Notes: generated from the letters alone by a model not told the origin. DNA of 64,000 nucleotides from JBBRBB01 sp963830175 (GCA_963830175.1 CAWHKV010000009.1:558001-622000); one strand, 5' to 3'. Counted from the first letter of the stretch, positions 45,435 through 56,248 are shown. Numbers and translations are program-made.

Positions 45435-46961
45435 TTAGGTTGTTAAAAGCGATAATGTATGTTCTATTCTTTTTTTAGTTTCTTCTTTACCAATTATCTC
45501 AGCAATATTAAATACACCGGGTCCAAACTTACCTCCAACAAGCATTATTCTTAATGGCAGCATAAGTTCGCCGGTTTTTATTTGTTGTGCTGCGGCAATT
45601 TCTTTGAATGTAGTCTCAAGATCTTCACGTTCCCATCGGGGTAATAATTCATACGCCTGAATTAATTGAAGAAAGAACAATTGTTTTTTCTCATCCCATT
45701 TTTTGATGGATGCTGTGTCGATTGTTTCAGGACTTTTGAAAAAGAAGCCGGCTTGTAGTTTGAAATCAGAAAGAAGTGTACAACGTTCCTTAACCATATC
45801 GATAATGAAAGTAATTTTTTCATCATTCACCCCGTTAACTTCATCACCTAAAAAATATTTTACGTGTGGTAACAATGAATTTGAAGATGATCTTTTGATC
45901 CATTCGTGGTTATACCATTTTGCTTTTTCGTAATCGAATTTTGCACCGGCTTTATGTACATGATCTATTGAAAATTTTTCTATCAGTTCATTTAAAGAAA
46001 AGATTTCCTGGTCAGAGCCATCATTCCAACCTAACATAGCAAGCATATTTATTAAAGCCTCTGGCAAAAATCCGGTTTCCCTAAAACCGGATTGTAATTC
46101 ATTATTGGCAGGGTTTAACCAGTTCATTGCAAAGACAGGAAATCCCAAACGGGCTCCATCGCGTTTACTTAGTTTTCCATGTCCATCTGGTTTTAATATA
46201 AGAGGAAGATGCGCCCATTCCGGCATTTCATTTATCCATCCGAAATACTTCCAAAGCATAATATGTACGGGTGCGCTGGGCAGCCATTCTTCTCCACGAA
46301 ATGCATGTGTAATTTGCATGAGGTAATCATCCACCACTACGGCCAGGTGATAAGTAGGCATACCATCTGCTTTCAGAAGAACTTTATCATCAACCTGCGA
46401 AGAATGGAATGAAACCTCACCACGTATCATGTCATTAAAAATAATTTCTTCATTTTCCGGCATTTTTATACGCACCACGTAGGGTGTGTTTTCCCTGAGT
46501 AAATGGTTCGTTTCATCCTGGTTTAATACAAGAGAGTTTTTCATTTTATCCCGCATCTTATGATCGTATTGCGGGGTAGGGTTTTCGGCACTTTTATTTT
46601 TCTCACGCATTTCAACTAATTCTCCGGGAGTATCAAATGCATAATATGCCTTTCCCTCTTCTATCAATTTTTCCGCATATTCACGGTATATGCTTTTTCT
46701 TTCACTTTGCCTGTAAGGTGCAAATTGACCGCCGTGCATGGGGCTTTCATTTGGTTGCAGGCCGCACCAGGCAAGGGTTTCATATATATACTCTTCAGCA
46801 CCCTGCACAAATCTGCCCTGGTCGGTATCTTCTATTCGTAAAATAAATTCGCCATGGTGTTTATGGGCAAAAAGGTAATTGAACAAAACCGTTCTTACAC
46901 CACCTATATGTAAGCCACCTGTAGGCGAGGGGGCAAAACGAACACGCACTTTTCTTTCCAT
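45435..46961 (-). CDS. gltX: Glutamate--tRNA ligase
   Basis: Class I synthetase charging tRNA-Glu. 508 residues. HIGH-type motif SPTGGLHIGGVRT at residues 11-23. KMSKS-type motif KLSKRDG near 263. Adjacent LRIEDTDQGR confirms the GlxRS family, and the C-terminal helical anticodon-binding domain is present. Convergent with the CoA-binding gene across 29 bp. Divergent from the frameshifted fucosidase. Confidence 0.96.
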   Translation of the reverse strand: MERKVRVRFAPSPTGGLHIGGVRTVLFNYLFAHKHHGEFILRIEDTDQGRFVQGAEEYIYETLAWCGLQPNESPMHGGQFAPYRQSERKSIYREYAEKLIEEGKAYYAFDTPGELVEMREKNKSAENPTPQYDHKMRDKMKNSLVLNQDETNHLLRENTPYVVRIKMPENEEIIFNDMIRGEVSFHSSQVDDKVLLKADGMPTYHLAVVVDDYLMQITHAFRGEEWLPSAPVHIMLWKYFGWINEMPEWAHLPLILKPDGHGKLSKRDGARLGFPVFAMNWLNPANNELQSGFRETGFLPEALINMLAMLGWNDGSDQEIFSLNELIEKFSIDHVHKAGAKFDYEKAKWYNHEWIKRSSSNSLLPHVKYFLGDEVNGVNDEKITFIIDMVKERCTLLSDFKLQAGFFFKSPETIDTASIKKWDEKKQLFFLQLIQAYELLPRWEREDLETTFKEIAAAQQIKTGELMLPLRIMLVGGKFGPGVFNIAEIIGKEETKKRIEHTLSLLTT

Positions 46962-47101
46962 AAGTGTAAAAATAATTGATTGTGTTTACAGGGTTTAATA
47001 TTATGCATTACAAAAAGTTTTTACTTAGCTTACGCAACATATTATTTTACCTTTTTGAAGGGATTGATAGTAGCGAATGTTTAACTTAATAGCCAGTTAG
47101 T

Positions 47102-48437
47102 ATGAAAAAAATTCAAACACTTATAATTGCTCTCTGCTGCATGGTGCAAGTACAGGCACAACTGCCGGATTACGTACCCACCAAAGAAAACCTCGAAGCA
47201 AGAAAATGGTTTAATGATGCAAAGTTTGGCTTGTTTATTCATTGGGGACCTTTTAGTATTCCGGGAGATGGTGAATGGGTAATGAATAACCGCAACATCA
47301 CAGTAAATAATTATGAAAGGCTGATGAATTTTTTTAATCCTATAGATTTTAATGCAGCCGAATGGGTGGCAATGGCTAAGGGCGCGGGGATGAAATACAT
47401 TACGTTAATTACACGGCATCATGATGGTTTTAGTATGTGGGATTCAAAAGGCCTCGGACTTCAACATTATGCATACGCCTTATAAAAAAGATATTGTAAA
47501 AATGCTGGCTGATGAATGTCACAAACAAGGCATTAAAATATTTTTTTATTATTCTCTTCTTGACTGGCGCAGGGATGATTACAGTTATTGGACAGGTAAT
47601 ACAGGTAAAGGAACAGGCAGAACAATAAAAGGTAACTGGGATGATTATATACAGTTTATGAAAGACCAGTTAACTGAACTACTTACCAATTATGGCGAGG
47701 TTGGGGGTATATGGTTTGACGGGTATTGGGATCAGTTAGATAACGAAAATCACGACGACCCAAAGCCGCGTGTAGACTGGCATTTCAGGGAGTTGTACGA
47801 TCTTATTCATTCTTTGCAACCACAATGCCTTGTTGGAAATAACCACCACATAACCCCATTACCCGGCGAGGATTTTCAAATGTTTGAAAAAGATCTTCCC
47901 GGTAATAATACGACGGGTTTTGGCGGTGCATCCATCTCAACACTGCCCATGGAAACTTGCGAAACAATTAATAATTCATGGGGTTTTAACCTTACAGATA
48001 CTACGTACAAATCGCATAAACAGTTGGTAGATTATCTTGTACGTGCGGCAGGTTTCGGCGCAAACTTTTTATTAAATATAGGACCCATGCCTAATGGTGA
48101 TATACAACCCGAATTCAAAGAAAGCCTGGCTAATATGGGTGATTGGTTGAAAACATATGGGCAAAGTATTTATGAAACCCGGGGAGGTTTTATGCGACCT
48201 TCAGAAGACATTTCCATTACCCAGAAAAACAATACCCTTTTTGTGCATGTATTAAGTACTAAACTTGATAAAGTGCAACTGGAGAATGTACCATTTAAAA
48301 AAGTTTCGCGTGCTTATTTATTAAAAGATAATACCCCGGTAAACCTAACATTGAAGAATAAATACGCGGTGTTTGACGTTCCGAAGAATTTACAGGGTGA
48401 ACCTGATATTGTTATAGCGTTAGAAGTAAATAATTAG
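47102..48437 (+). pseudogene. Secreted alpha-L-fucosidase (GH29), split by a +1 frameshift
   Basis: Second GH29 gene. The first frame (signal peptide ending QVQAQ, then FGLFIHWGPFSIPG) runs to RHHDGFSMWDSK and then hits a stop. The other frame resumes ASDFNIMHTPYKKDIVKML and carries GEVGGIWFDGYWDQ, with the expected nucleophile Asp, and a C-terminal domain. One extra G in aaaaggcctc (near 47,452) explains the break. Removing it gives 1335 nt (444 residues). Either a recent loss or a sequence error. It is followed 3 bp later by a deacetylase gene. Confidence 0.85.
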
Positions 48438-48440
48438 TGA

Positions 48441-49076
48441 ATGTTCTATGTCGTTAAGATTCCGTGGTGGCTTAAGAAATTATATAGTGATTTAACCTGG
48501 GACCTACCTGCGGTAGGTAAACAATTATACCTGACTTTCGATGATGGTCCGCACCCCGTTGTAACACCTTTTGTCTTAGATGAGCTAAAGAAATTTAATG
48601 CCAAAGCAACTTTTTTTTGCATTGGTAAAAATGTTCAAAATCACCCCGAAATTTATAACAGGATTCTTGCTGAAGGCCATTCTGTCGGTAATCATACACA
48701 AACCCATTTAAATGCTTGGGATACTGATAAAAACCTTTATTTAAAAGATATTGAAATTGCAGGCAGGCATATTCAGTCAAACCTTTTCAGGCCGCCCTAC
48801 GGAAAGATAACCTGCAAACTTGCGAAAATTTTACAGCAGAATTCGTATAAATCCAAATTGCCAAACAGGATAATAATGTGGAACGTTTTAAGTGGCGATT
48901 TTGATGAAAAAATTTCGCCTGAAAAATGTTTAAGCAATGTTTTAAAAAATTCCGCACCTGGTGCTATGGTCGTTTTTCATGACAGCGAAAAAGCATTTAC
49001 ACGCATGCATTATGCGCTGCCAAAAGTGCTGGAGCATTTTTCAAAACTGGGTTACACTTTCCCCCCAATAAAATAG
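48441..49076 (+). CDS. Polysaccharide deacetylase (NodB homology)
   Basis: 211 residues, CE4 esterase family. YLTFDDGPHP places the metal-binding Asp pair at 34-35. GHSVGNHTQTHLN supplies the HxxxH zinc ligands. FRPPYGK is the next catalytic segment. AMVVFHDSEKA near the C-terminus matches the last CE4 motif. It removes N-acetyl groups from chitin, peptidoglycan or similar glycans. No clear signal peptide. It starts 3 bp after the frameshifted fucosidase, and its stop is adjacent to the convergent M13 peptidase. Confidence 0.9.
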   Translation: MFYVVKIPWWLKKLYSDLTWDLPAVGKQLYLTFDDGPHPVVTPFVLDELKKFNAKATFFCIGKNVQNHPEIYNRILAEGHSVGNHTQTHLNAWDTDKNLYLKDIEIAGRHIQSNLFRPPYGKITCKLAKILQQNSYKSKLPNRIIMWNVLSGDFDEKISPEKCLSNVLKNSAPGAMVVFHDSEKAFTRMHYALPKVLEHFSKLGYTFPPIK

Positions 49077-49077
49077 T

Positions 49078-51123
49078 TTACCAGATGCGAACCCTTGCAC
49101 TGTCTGGCACATACATCTTGTCACCGGGTTTTACATTAAAGACTTCATAAAAAGCATCCACATCACTCATGGGTCCATTAACCCTGTATTTCGCAGGGGA
49201 ATGTACATCTGTTAAAACCTGGTTTCGTAAAGCTTCCGGCCGTACATCGCCAAGCCATCCCAATGCATATCCCATAAAGTAACGCTTGGCAGGAGAAAGT
49301 CCGCCAATAGGCTGGTTATTTTTATACTGTTCCGTTTTTTTAAATGCATCCCATCCTAATAAAATGCCTCCCAGGTCTGCAATGTTTTCACCAAGCGTTG
49401 CCTTACCATTAATTTTAAAAGTATCTATGGGCATATAATTTCCAAATTGATTAACCATCACATCTGCCCGCTTATTAAATCTTTCTTCATCCTGTGTTGT
49501 CCACCAGCTTACTAAATTTCCTTTCTCATCAAACTGTCTTCCTTCATCATCAAACCCATGCGTAAGTTCGTGCCCGATAGTGCTTGCGCCGGCATAACCA
49601 TACACTACAGCATCATCCAGTTCATTGTCTTTATACCCGGGAACAGTAAAAATTCCGGCGGGCAAAACGATCTCGTTATTAGATGGATTATAATATGCAT
49701 TATATGTTTGCGGGTACATGTCCCATTCATCTTTATCGACCGGCTTTCCCAATTTATTTATTTCATATTGGTGCCACCACGTATATGCACTCACTAAATT
49801 CTGCACATAGCTTTCAGTACCAATTTGCATGGTGCTGAAATCTTTCCATTTATCGGGGTATCCTACTTTTTTATTTATGGTTGAAAGTTTTGCAAGAGCT
49901 TTTTGCCGCGTGCTGTCACCCATCCATTCTAATTGCTGAATGCGGTTTTTAAGCGCATCGCGAATTGACTCAACAAGGTCAATATATCTTTTTTTTGCAG
50001 TAGAATCGAAATACTCTTTTACGTACAACTGACCTAACAATTCACCCATTACATTTTCCTGGCTTCTTATAACCCGCTTCCAGCGCGGACGTTGCGCTGT
50101 AGCACCGGTAAATAATTTATTAAAGCTGAAAACTTCTTTTCCAAACTTATCCGGCAGTGCCTGGTTAAATGCATCTGCCAAACGGTAACGCAAATAATCT
50201 TTCCAGGTTTCTATTGAGGTGGATTGTAGCACCTGCCCTGCCTTTTTATAATATTCGGGCTGCCCGATTATTACAGAATCAACATTGCCGGCACCTATAA
50301 CATTTATATAATTTTTCCAGTCGATGGAAGCAGATACTTTTTGAAGATCGTTCACTGCCATTTTATTATAATTCGCATACGGATCGCGCAGGTCTTCCAT
50401 TTTGCGATGACTGGCAGCAAGTTCTGTTTCAAGGCGCAAAATACTTTGTGCACTCAGGCTGGCTTTCGACGAATCAATACCCAGCATAACCAGCATATTA
50501 CGCATATGGTCAACGTACTTACTTCTTATGCTTTTTGATGTGCTGTCTGCTTTAAAGTAATATTCCTTTTCAGGCAGGCCAATACCTGATTGCCATAACT
50601 GCAATGCATACAGTGTGCTATTTTTTGCATCCTGCGAAACATAAAAACCAATGGGACCTTCTATTCGTATTTTGTCAAATTCGGCAAATGTTCTTTGAAG
50701 TGCGTGCAGGTCGCTTATGGCGTTAATTTGGTCGAGGTATGGTTGAATAGGTTGTATGCCGCCCTCTTCAATGGCTGCCGTATCCATAGCCGTTTGCCAG
50801 AAGTCGCCAATTTTTTGAGAGGCGGTTCCTTTGGCTGCCTTTTCTTCCACTGCATTTTTTATTATTTCACGAAGCCTTTTTTGATTTTCTTCAATAACAA
50901 GGTTGCCAATGCCCCAGCTGCTTTCCTCGTTGGGTATAGGGTTATTTTTTATCCAGCCACCGTTTACAAAAGCAAAAAAGTCATTAGCGGGGTTTACACT
51001 GGTATCCATATTTTTGGCGAGCACATCTTCTTTATTTGCCGCAGTAACAGTGTCCTTTTCTGCAGAGTCGCATCCGAAATATAAGGGTGCAAAGATTATG
51101 ATTATTAATAATTTATTTCTCAT
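49078..51123 (-). CDS. M13 family zinc metallopeptidase (PepO/neprilysin-like) lipoprotein
   Basis: 681 residues with a lipoprotein signal (LIIIIFAPLYFGC). The zinc-binding motif HELTH is in STIGHELTHGFDDEGRQF, and the third ligand Glu is in GENIADLGG. The N-terminal domain reads NPANDFFAFVNGGWIKNNPIPNEES. The C-terminal CxxW-type tail ends PDSARVRIW. Cleaves peptides in the periplasm. Full length for the family. Divergent from the giant outer-membrane protein gene. Confidence 0.95.
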   Translation of the reverse strand: MRNKLLIIIIFAPLYFGCDSAEKDTVTAANKEDVLAKNMDTSVNPANDFFAFVNGGWIKNNPIPNEESSWGIGNLVIEENQKRLREIIKNAVEEKAAKGTASQKIGDFWQTAMDTAAIEEGGIQPIQPYLDQINAISDLHALQRTFAEFDKIRIEGPIGFYVSQDAKNSTLYALQLWQSGIGLPEKEYYFKADSTSKSIRSKYVDHMRNMLVMLGIDSSKASLSAQSILRLETELAASHRKMEDLRDPYANYNKMAVNDLQKVSASIDWKNYINVIGAGNVDSVIIGQPEYYKKAGQVLQSTSIETWKDYLRYRLADAFNQALPDKFGKEVFSFNKLFTGATAQRPRWKRVIRSQENVMGELLGQLYVKEYFDSTAKKRYIDLVESIRDALKNRIQQLEWMGDSTRQKALAKLSTINKKVGYPDKWKDFSTMQIGTESYVQNLVSAYTWWHQYEINKLGKPVDKDEWDMYPQTYNAYYNPSNNEIVLPAGIFTVPGYKDNELDDAVVYGYAGASTIGHELTHGFDDEGRQFDEKGNLVSWWTTQDEERFNKRADVMVNQFGNYMPIDTFKINGKATLGENIADLGGILLGWDAFKKTEQYKNNQPIGGLSPAKRYFMGYALGWLGDVRPEALRNQVLTDVHSPAKYRVNGPMSDVDAFYEVFNVKPGDKMYVPDSARVRIW

Positions 51124-51280
51124 AAAAAATTTTAGTTGGCTAATATAATAAAGTTAGTTGTAGTATCATTTATGTTACCGGCAATGATTCCCCGGGTTTA
51201 TAAAATATAGTGAGGCGGCATTCATTTTAAGGGCAATAAATTTTCAACTTAATTTGTTAACTAAAGAAGGTGCAGAATAA

Positions 51281-54200
51281 TTGCGTTACACCCACATTAT
51301 ATTGATCATTTCATTATTGTTTTTTAGCAGTGATATTTCAGCGCAGCTATCTAATATAAGAAGAAAAACCATTTTGGCATCTGAGGATGTAACGCTGGAT
51401 TCACTGAGCATAATACCGGGCAGCGTAATAATAAAAGGCTTTGATACCTCCGCTTATTCTATTGATCACGTAAATGCGATGCTATCCTGGAAAAAGAAAG
51501 TTTTGCAGGATAGTGCAGAGATTTTTTACCGCGTTTTTCCTTTAAGGCTTAACGCAGTTGCATCGAACTATGCATACGATTCCATTCAAAATAATTTCCG
51601 GGCTTTGCCGGGCATTAATAACCTTCACACAAATTCACCAACCTTATTAAATTTTGGCAACCTTAACTACAACGGAAGTTTTGGGCGCAGTTTAAGTTTT
51701 GGTAACAGTCAGGATGCCGTTTTCAATTCGCAACTTAATTTGCAACTGAATGGATTTATAGGCGATAGCATAGAAGTGAATGCTGCAATTACCGATAACA
51801 ATATACCCATACAACCTGAAGGCACTACCCAACAGTTAAATGAATTTGATAAGGTGCTTCTTCAATTTAAAAAAAATACCTGGTCAATTGATTTAGGCGA
51901 TATAGACCTGCGACAGGATGAGCAATATTTTTTACGTTTTTATAAACGTTTACAGGGAATAGCATATCAGCAGACTTTTAAAATTAATAGTAAGGTAAAA
52001 GATGAATTACTGTTTAGCGGTGCAATTGCCAAAGGTAAGTTTGCCAGAAATGTTTTTAGCGGACTCGAGGGCAACCAGGGTCCATACAGGTTGCAGGGAA
52101 ATAATAATGAACTGTTTTTTATTGTACTGGCAGGTACTGAAAAAGTATTTATTGACGGTGTAATTATGCAACGCGGAGAAGATGCTGATTATGTAATAAA
52201 TTACAATACTGCCGAAGTTATTTTTACACCCAAACGTTTAATTACAAAAGATTCGCGCATACAGGTAGAGTTTGAATATGCTGACCGGAATTATCTTAAC
52301 ACCATGCTGTATGTTTCAAACAAAACAACGTTTAACGAGCGATTTTCTATAAGGGTCTCGGCCTATTCCAACTCCGACGCAAAAAATTCACCCCTCAATC
52401 AAAGTCTTGACAACAGGCAAAGGCAATTTTTATCTGATGTTGGAGATAGCATTCAACGCGCTTTTTATCCCATTGCTGATGTTGATTCTTTTTCAGTAAA
52501 TAAGATATTATATAAAAGAATTGATACAATGTATAATGGCATACATGATTCTGTGTACATCTATTCTACCAGTCCTGACAGCGCCAGGTATGCGTTGAAT
52601 TTTGTTGAAGTGGGTGTGGGCAATGGCAATTACATTCCACTTTTAAATGCTGCGAATGGAAAAGTATTTCAATGGGTGCAACCTGTGAATGGCGTTCCGC
52701 AGGGAAATTATGAAGCGGCAACTTTTCTTGTGTCTCCAAAAAAACAGCAGGTAATTTCTGTTTCGGGCGAATATGTATTAAATAAAAACACTTCAATAAA
52801 AACAGAATTAGCGTACAGTAATTTAGATGTTAACACCTTCTCGTCTAAACAAAAAAATAATGATGATGGCTATGCAGCCCGCATATTTATAATAAGGGAT
52901 GACACCCTGAATAATAAACATGCTTTGGTTTTAAATTCAGTGGCGGGATATGAATGGGTAGATCAGCAATTTAACCCTGTTGAAAGATTGCGGCCTGTAG
53001 AATTTTCGCGCGACTGGGGACTGCCCATTCTTACACAACGGGCAAATGAACAATTGCCATCATTATCTATGCGCCTTTCAGATTCGGCAGGCAATTTTGT
53101 ACAATACAAATTCTCCGGTTACCTGCGAAGTGATGGTTTTAAAGGCTTACGTAACGAAATATACCACCAACAGATAATTAGTGGTTTCAATATAATTGAT
53201 GGTATAAGTTTTACAACAAATAAAACACCGGGCGATAAAGGTTATTATCTGCGCCCGGCAATAGAAGTATCACGGGTGCTTCCATCTTTTAAAAATTATA
53301 CTATTGGCGCAGGCTATGCGCTCGAACACAATCTCTCACGCAATATTTTAACCGATACATTAAATGCATATAGCTTTTCATTTGAAACAATCAATGCATA
53401 TTTAAGGTCTGATGCGAGTAAGGCAAACCATTGGGCGTTTACTTATTTTACCCGGCAAAATAAATTGCCATATAAAACAGATTTTTTATTTTCTGACCGT
53501 AGCCATAATTATAACCTGCAGGCAGAGTGGCTGCAGAATCCGCATCACCAGTTTCGCTTAAATGCTACTTACCGGCAACTATTCGTAAATGCCAATGCCT
53601 TTGTAAAGCAACAACCAGATAAAAGTTTGCTTGCCCGTGCTGAATACCTGGTAAATGAATGGAATGGATTTTTAAACGGAAATGTGTTGTACGAAATTGG
53701 TTCAGGGCAGGAGCAGCAGCGTGACTTCTCTTATATTGAAGTACCGTCTGCCACCGGGCAGTATGCATGGATTGATTATAACGCAGATGGTATTCAACAA
53801 TTAAATGAATTTGAAATTGCGATATTTCCAGACCAGGCAAAGTATATTAGAATATATACCCCCACTAACAATTATGTAAAGTCTGATTACATTCAATTTA
53901 ATTACAGTGTTGCATTAAATCCTAAAGCCCTGCCGCAAAAAATATTTAGCGATGGGGTAAAAACATTTCTATCGAAGTTTATTATTCAATCATCTGCGCA
54001 AACCTTTAAAAAACAGTTATCGGGTACAGGTGCACCATATGTTCCATTCAAGGGTAATATATCAGATACCTCTCTTATCACCATCAATTATTTGTTAAAC
54101 AATACGGTAAGCTTTAACAGGTATTCTGCAATTTGGGGTGCTGATCTTACCAACCTGGTTGGTTATAATAAAACCCTGCTTACTTATGGGTTGGAAACAC

Positions 54201-54730
54201 GAACACAAAATGAATGGATACTGAAAGGCCGCTTAAACTTTTTAAAAGTTTATACATTTAGCATTGAGCAAAAGGCAGGCAAGACAGACCTGTTCACCCC
54301 TTCATTTGAAAACCGTAATTATGCTTTGACTTCATACAATGCTTCACCGTTATTTACCTATACGAGCAGTACACGGTACCGGATATCTGTAGGTTATACA
54401 TACACACATAAAAAAAATTCGGAAGTATATGGCGGAGAAACATCTGCCATACATTCTTTCAATGGAGAGGCGCGGTATAACGCTGTAAATAATACTGCAT
54501 TAAGCGCGCATTTTACCTTAAGTAATATACATTACCAGGGAAGCGAAAACACTACGGTTAGCTATATCATGCTCAACGGATTGTTACCGGGTAAGAATTA
54601 TTTATGGGGAATTGAATTAAATAAAAGACTAGTAAACAACCTTGAAATTAACCTTAATTATGAAGGACGTAAACCTGGTGACGCACGCACTATTCATACC
54701 GGGCGGGCAAGTATCAGGGCTATATTATAG
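51281..54730 (+). CDS. Very large outer-membrane beta-barrel protein (SprA-reminiscent), TTG start
   Basis: 1149 residues. The only start that leaves the signal peptide (LRYTHIILIISLLFFSSDISAQ) in frame is TTG at 51281, directly preceded by a stop. An aagaagg stretch lies 10 bp upstream. The body has repeated aromatic beta-strand motifs (ILLYNGSFGRSLSFGNSQ, GFIGDSIEVNAAITDNN, LGDIDLRQDEQYFLRFYKR), then a C-terminal half with alternating Tyr/Asn strands and a final-strand pattern. The N-terminal half recalls SprA-like surface proteins, but it is far shorter, so this is only a loose resemblance. Function unknown. Confidence 0.8.
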   Translation: MRYTHIILIISLLFFSSDISAQLSNIRRKTILASEDVTLDSLSIIPGSVIIKGFDTSAYSIDHVNAMLSWKKKVLQDSAEIFYRVFPLRLNAVASNYAYDSIQNNFRALPGINNLHTNSPTLLNFGNLNYNGSFGRSLSFGNSQDAVFNSQLNLQLNGFIGDSIEVNAAITDNNIPIQPEGTTQQLNEFDKVLLQFKKNTWSIDLGDIDLRQDEQYFLRFYKRLQGIAYQQTFKINSKVKDELLFSGAIAKGKFARNVFSGLEGNQGPYRLQGNNNELFFIVLAGTEKVFIDGVIMQRGEDADYVINYNTAEVIFTPKRLITKDSRIQVEFEYADRNYLNTMLYVSNKTTFNERFSIRVSAYSNSDAKNSPLNQSLDNRQRQFLSDVGDSIQRAFYPIADVDSFSVNKILYKRIDTMYNGIHDSVYIYSTSPDSARYALNFVEVGVGNGNYIPLLNAANGKVFQWVQPVNGVPQGNYEAATFLVSPKKQQVISVSGEYVLNKNTSIKTELAYSNLDVNTFSSKQKNNDDGYAARIFIIRDDTLNNKHALVLNSVAGYEWVDQQFNPVERLRPVEFSRDWGLPILTQRANEQLPSLSMRLSDSAGNFVQYKFSGYLRSDGFKGLRNEIYHQQIISGFNIIDGISFTTNKTPGDKGYYLRPAIEVSRVLPSFKNYTIGAGYALEHNLSRNILTDTLNAYSFSFETINAYLRSDASKANHWAFTYFTRQNKLPYKTDFLFSDRSHNYNLQAEWLQNPHHQFRLNATYRQLFVNANAFVKQQPDKSLLARAEYLVNEWNGFLNGNVLYEIGSGQEQQRDFSYIEVPSATGQYAWIDYNADGIQQLNEFEIAIFPDQAKYIRIYTPTNNYVKSDYIQFNYSVALNPKALPQKIFSDGVKTFLSKFIIQSSAQTFKKQLSGTGAPYVPFKGNISDTSLITINYLLNNTVSFNRYSAIWGADLTNLVGYNKTLLTYGLETRTQNEWILKGRLNFLKVYTFSIEQKAGKTDLFTPSFENRNYALTSYNASPLFTYTSSTRYRISVGYTYTHKKNSEVYGGETSAIHSFNGEARYNAVNNTALSAHFTLSNIHYQGSENTTVSYIMLNGLLPGKNYLWGIELNKRLVNNLEINLNYEGRKPGDARTIHTGRASIRAIL

Positions 54731-54735
54731 GTTAA

Positions 54736-54778
54736 CCGGCAGTATAATATATGGCTTCCTTTGTTGCGTCGCACACTT
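54736..54778 (+). repeat. Interspersed repeat, copy 1
   Basis: About 43 bp, CCGGCnGTAnAATAT...GTTGCGTCGCACnCTT. A second copy on the other strand lies at 61631-61672. Copy 1 starts 5 bp after the outer-membrane protein stop codon. Confidence 0.65.
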
Positions 54779-54791
54779 CAACTTTTTTTTA

Positions 54792-55457
54792 TTAATCATC
54801 AGTTTCTTTTCCGGCCTTTTTAAATTCTTTTATTATTTTAATTACTGCCGGAACTGTAACAATAATTATAATGGCCGAAATTATATACCCGAGATAATCT
54901 TTAAGTGCAGGTATTCTTCCAATCAGGTAGCCTGCCAACAGGTACATTAAAATATATACAACTGAACCAATTAATATCATTGCAAAAAACTGCAAACGAT
55001 CCAGTTTTATTATTCCCGCAACGATTGGTGAAAAGGTTCTGATTACAGGAAGTAATAAACCGGCAGTAAGTGCCCAATGCCGGTATTTTTTATAAAAATT
55101 TTCTGCAGATAAGAGGTGTTCACGTTTAAAAAATCTTGAATCTTTTTTTGCGTATAAAAGGGGTCCTGTTTTATATCCAACCCAATAGCCTGTAAAGCAC
55201 CCTAAAATTGCTGCGGATATCATTAATAGAGAAACGGTAAATAAGTTGTACTGAAGGCTTCCTGTGGCAATTAAAACGCCACCTGTAAACAAGAAAGCGC
55301 CACTGGGCACAAAGAATAAAAAAAAGATGCCGGTTTGAGCGTAAACCGCAAGAAATATAATAAGTAACCCTCCATAATCGATCAGCATCTGTGCATTTAA
55401 AGAAGCTGTTAACATGTAAAGCTGATTAAGTAAAAATATATTCAGGAACATAGACAA
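54792..55457 (-). CDS. DedA family membrane protein
   Basis: 221 residues with about five membrane helices. GIFFLFFVPSGAFLFTGGVL near residue 45 and the DedA core RHWALTAGLLLPVIRTFSPIVAGI are visible. DedA/VTT proteins are lipid scramblase-like transporters linked to membrane homeostasis and drug tolerance. A Glu/Asp-poor first loop is normal. Convergent with the giant outer-membrane gene. Confidence 0.9.
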   Translation of the reverse strand: MSMFLNIFLLNQLYMLTASLNAQMLIDYGGLLIIFLAVYAQTGIFFLFFVPSGAFLFTGGVLIATGSLQYNLFTVSLLMISAAILGCFTGYWVGYKTGPLLYAKKDSRFFKREHLLSAENFYKKYRHWALTAGLLLPVIRTFSPIVAGIIKLDRLQFFAMILIGSVVYILMYLLAGYLIGRIPALKDYLGYIISAIIIIVTVPAVIKIIKEFKKAGKETDD

Positions 55458-55473
55458 GGTTACAGTTTTTTAC

Positions 55474-55509
55474 ATAAAAAAAGGTTCTCCTTTTAAAAGA
55501 GAACCTTAA
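55474..55509 (-). terminator. Terminator after 55.5-kb gene
   Basis: A 9-bp stem aaggttctc/gagaacctt is followed by a run of T on the minus strand, 16 bp after the stop of the 55525 gene. Confidence 0.82.
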
Positions 55510-55524
55510 GCCCTGCCCTGCAGG

Positions 55525-55914
55525 TTAATTACGTTTATAATAATTTTTCTTCAGGTCATATATCCTGTCATCTCTTTCGTTTCTCAGGTCGCGGATAAGG
55601 TGCCTTCTTTCCTTACCACTCAGGGTTTCATCCATTCTTACAGATTCTATCCTGTCACTGTATTCATTTTCAATGTCCCTTATTTCCATATCAAGCTTTG
55701 TTGGCCTGCTGTAATTGTAGGAATTGTATGGTGAATAACCATTGTAATACCATGGACGATAATAATAGGGGTTATAACCATAGGCATAAACCGGCGATGA
55801 ATAATAAACAACATGCGGTCTAACCACCGGGCGGGTTTGAACCACAATTCTTTTTTGCGCAAAAGCCCCAAAACTTATGAGCAAAACAGATAACATTACT
55901 ATAATTTTTTTCAT
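55525..55914 (-). CDS. Hypothetical secreted protein, Tyr/Pro-rich
   Basis: 129 residues. Signal peptide (LLISFGAFAQ). The middle region is Tyr-Pro-Asn-rich (SSPVYAYGYNPYYYRPWYYNG). The C-terminal 55 residues are strongly charged and helical (EIRDIENEYSDRIESVRMDETLSGKERRHLIRDLRNERDDRI), likely a coiled coil. It resembles small Bacteroidota periplasmic proteins of unknown function. No catalytic motif. Confidence 0.72.
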   Translation of the reverse strand: MKKIIVMLSVLLISFGAFAQKRIVVQTRPVVRPHVVYYSSPVYAYGYNPYYYRPWYYNGYSPYNSYNYSRPTKLDMEIRDIENEYSDRIESVRMDETLSGKERRHLIRDLRNERDDRIYDLKKNYYKRN

Positions 55915-56248
55915 TTCTTTTAAGTTTAATTATTAGATATGCGCGGTTTTAAAATGATTAATGGCGTGTGCTGTTATAACATTTTGTTTAGGAAGGCTTA
56001 ACGAACTAATTTATTATCCTGTTATACCAGGCTTAGGGCAGCTTTCATTGCCGTAGCCCGCAATTACCGGTTATTGATGCCATAAATACCCATAATCAAA
56101 ACTTATTGATTTAGGATAATAGTTATTACTAATATGATTAGGGTTTTTAAAGAATATCCCCTTAAATCTTAAACATTGTAATAGGCATAATCATTGCTTT
56201 TAATTGGTTTATTAATGAACCATTACGCTGCCTTACTTGTAATTAACC
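55915..56248. other. 334-bp intergenic region with dyad
   Basis: No gene found between the 55.5-kb gene and the sigma-like gene. An 18-bp near-palindrome, tggtttattaatgaacca (56205-56222, one mismatch), sits 27 bp before the GTG start and may be an operator. The rest is AT-rich with nothing recognised. Confidence 0.4.
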
